From Asparagopsis taxiformis (Eukaryota; Rhodophyta; Florideophyceae; Bonnemaisoniales; Bonnemaisoniaceae): 25,401 nucleotides of DNA. The notes below the pieces were generated by a model. The model was not told where the DNA came from, did not search any database, and was given only the letters and a program-made list of their open reading frames with translations. Positions 25,126-25,401 of this stretch are shown here, piece by piece (position 1 is the stretch's first letter; every line of letters starts with the position of its first letter). The position numbers and the translations under genes are program-made. Location: assembly GCA_030407315.1 (NCBI GenBank), contig JALQPE010002940.1, forward strand, positions 1-25,401, read 5' to 3'.

Positions 25126-25231
25126 GTCTAGGCGGACATCAAAAATACTGGAGAAGAATGGACGTCCTGCCTAGTAATACTAGGTGTGACTAGAGGTGTG
25201 GGACGTCCGCGCCATTCCGAGAACACAGACG
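25126..25231 (-). repeat. Right terminal inverted repeat
   Basis: The reverse complement of the left terminal repeat, with minor indels: outer end CGTCTGTGTTCTCGG, then GGACGTCC, CTAGTATTACTAGG, GGACGTCC and CTCCAGTATTTTT. Confidence 0.9.
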
Positions 25232-25401
25232 TTCTTTCATCATAGACCTCGTCAATGACTGCACGTATACCTTGACCAGTTGGTGCAGTCGGAAGGATAG
25301 AAATCTTTGAGGCAGTCAAAATGCGATATCGTAGGTTTTTTCGTGTTGTCCACCTGGCTCCGGTACTTCATGTAACTTCCTGAAACATGGATGAGGTGAG
25401 G
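25232..25401. other. Right flank, no gene assigned
   Basis: Only 170 bp. It is less GC-rich than the left flank. A minus-strand frame reads from here into the terminal repeat (…AVIDEVYDERTSVFS) but lacks an ATG and has no recognised domain. The frame does not resemble the gene on the left flank, so I cannot show that the element split one gene. Confidence 0.4.

Larger units (their letters stand above)
3819..25231. mobile_element. Giant TIR DNA transposon (~21.4 kb) with chromatin-modifying cargo
   Basis: The two ends are inverted copies of about 106 bp, each beginning CGTCTGTGTTCTCGG and sharing the GGACGTCC, CTAGTATTACTAG and CTCCAGTATTTTT blocks in the same order. Between them lie a transposase-like gene, a DNA methyltransferase-SET fusion, an oxygenase-like gene, a ParB-like gene, a coiled-coil protein and many dispersed repeats. 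The left flank is markedly more GC-rich than the element interior. I see no polymerase, capsid, integrase or tyrosine recombinase, which argues against Polintons/Mavericks and Starships. A clear target-site duplication is not visible: CG is shared at both edges but is too short to count. The boundaries come from the inverted repeat alone. Confidence 0.85.

Noticed and set aside
3819..25231. Starship or Polinton/Maverick identity
   Set aside because: No tyrosine recombinase, protein-primed polymerase, retroviral-type integrase, capsid or packaging ATPase is recognisable in any frame.

Overview
The window looks like eukaryotic, probably fungal, nuclear DNA. Genes have no Shine-Dalgarno sites, AATAAA signals follow some coding regions, and one locus shows introns with GTAAGT-type donors, CTGAC branch-point motifs and YAG acceptors. 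The transposase-like gene recalls the Plavaka/KDZ-type families best known from Agaricomycete fungi. The placement in fungi is inference and is not certain.

Most of the window (about 3819-25231, 21.4 kb) appears to be one giant terminal-inverted-repeat DNA transposon. About 106 bp at 3819-3924 matches, in reverse complement, 25126-25231. The left flank (1-3818) is GC- and CpG-rich. It holds a noncoding stretch and one minus-strand gene of unknown function with a long C-terminal coiled coil. The right flank is only 170 bp.

Inside the element, left to right: a C/T-rich subterminal region (about 4.1-5.1 kb); palindrome-rich repeats (R1, R2); a minus-strand unit with a 2-oxoglutarate/Fe(II) oxygenase-like gene overlapping a ParB-like gene; more copies of the repeat (R3-R6) around a 1.1-kb insert; an intact 1065-codon gene fusing a beta-class DNA adenine methyltransferase to a SET domain; an inverted repeat copy (R7); a basic, coiled-coil, probably nuclear protein; a convergent transposase-like gene with an N-terminal zinc finger; a perfect 38-bp palindrome; a predicted nine-exon gene made of 12-39-nt micro-exons; a 24-bp minisatellite; and an eleven-copy 43-bp array before the right terminus.

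The cargo suggests an element carrying its own chromatin toolkit. It has a DNA methyltransferase joined to a histone-methyltransferase-like domain, an oxygenase that could remove or modify such marks, a ParB-like protein with several copies of a 14-bp palindrome as possible targets, and a transposase whose candidate sites (GGACGTCC and CTAGTA motifs) fill both ends. Five of the six long genes are broken by a single frame change with no other damage, often at or beside homopolymers. The 43-bp array shows the same kind of single-base additions. Uncorrected long-read indels are therefore the simplest explanation for most of the breaks, rather than gene decay.
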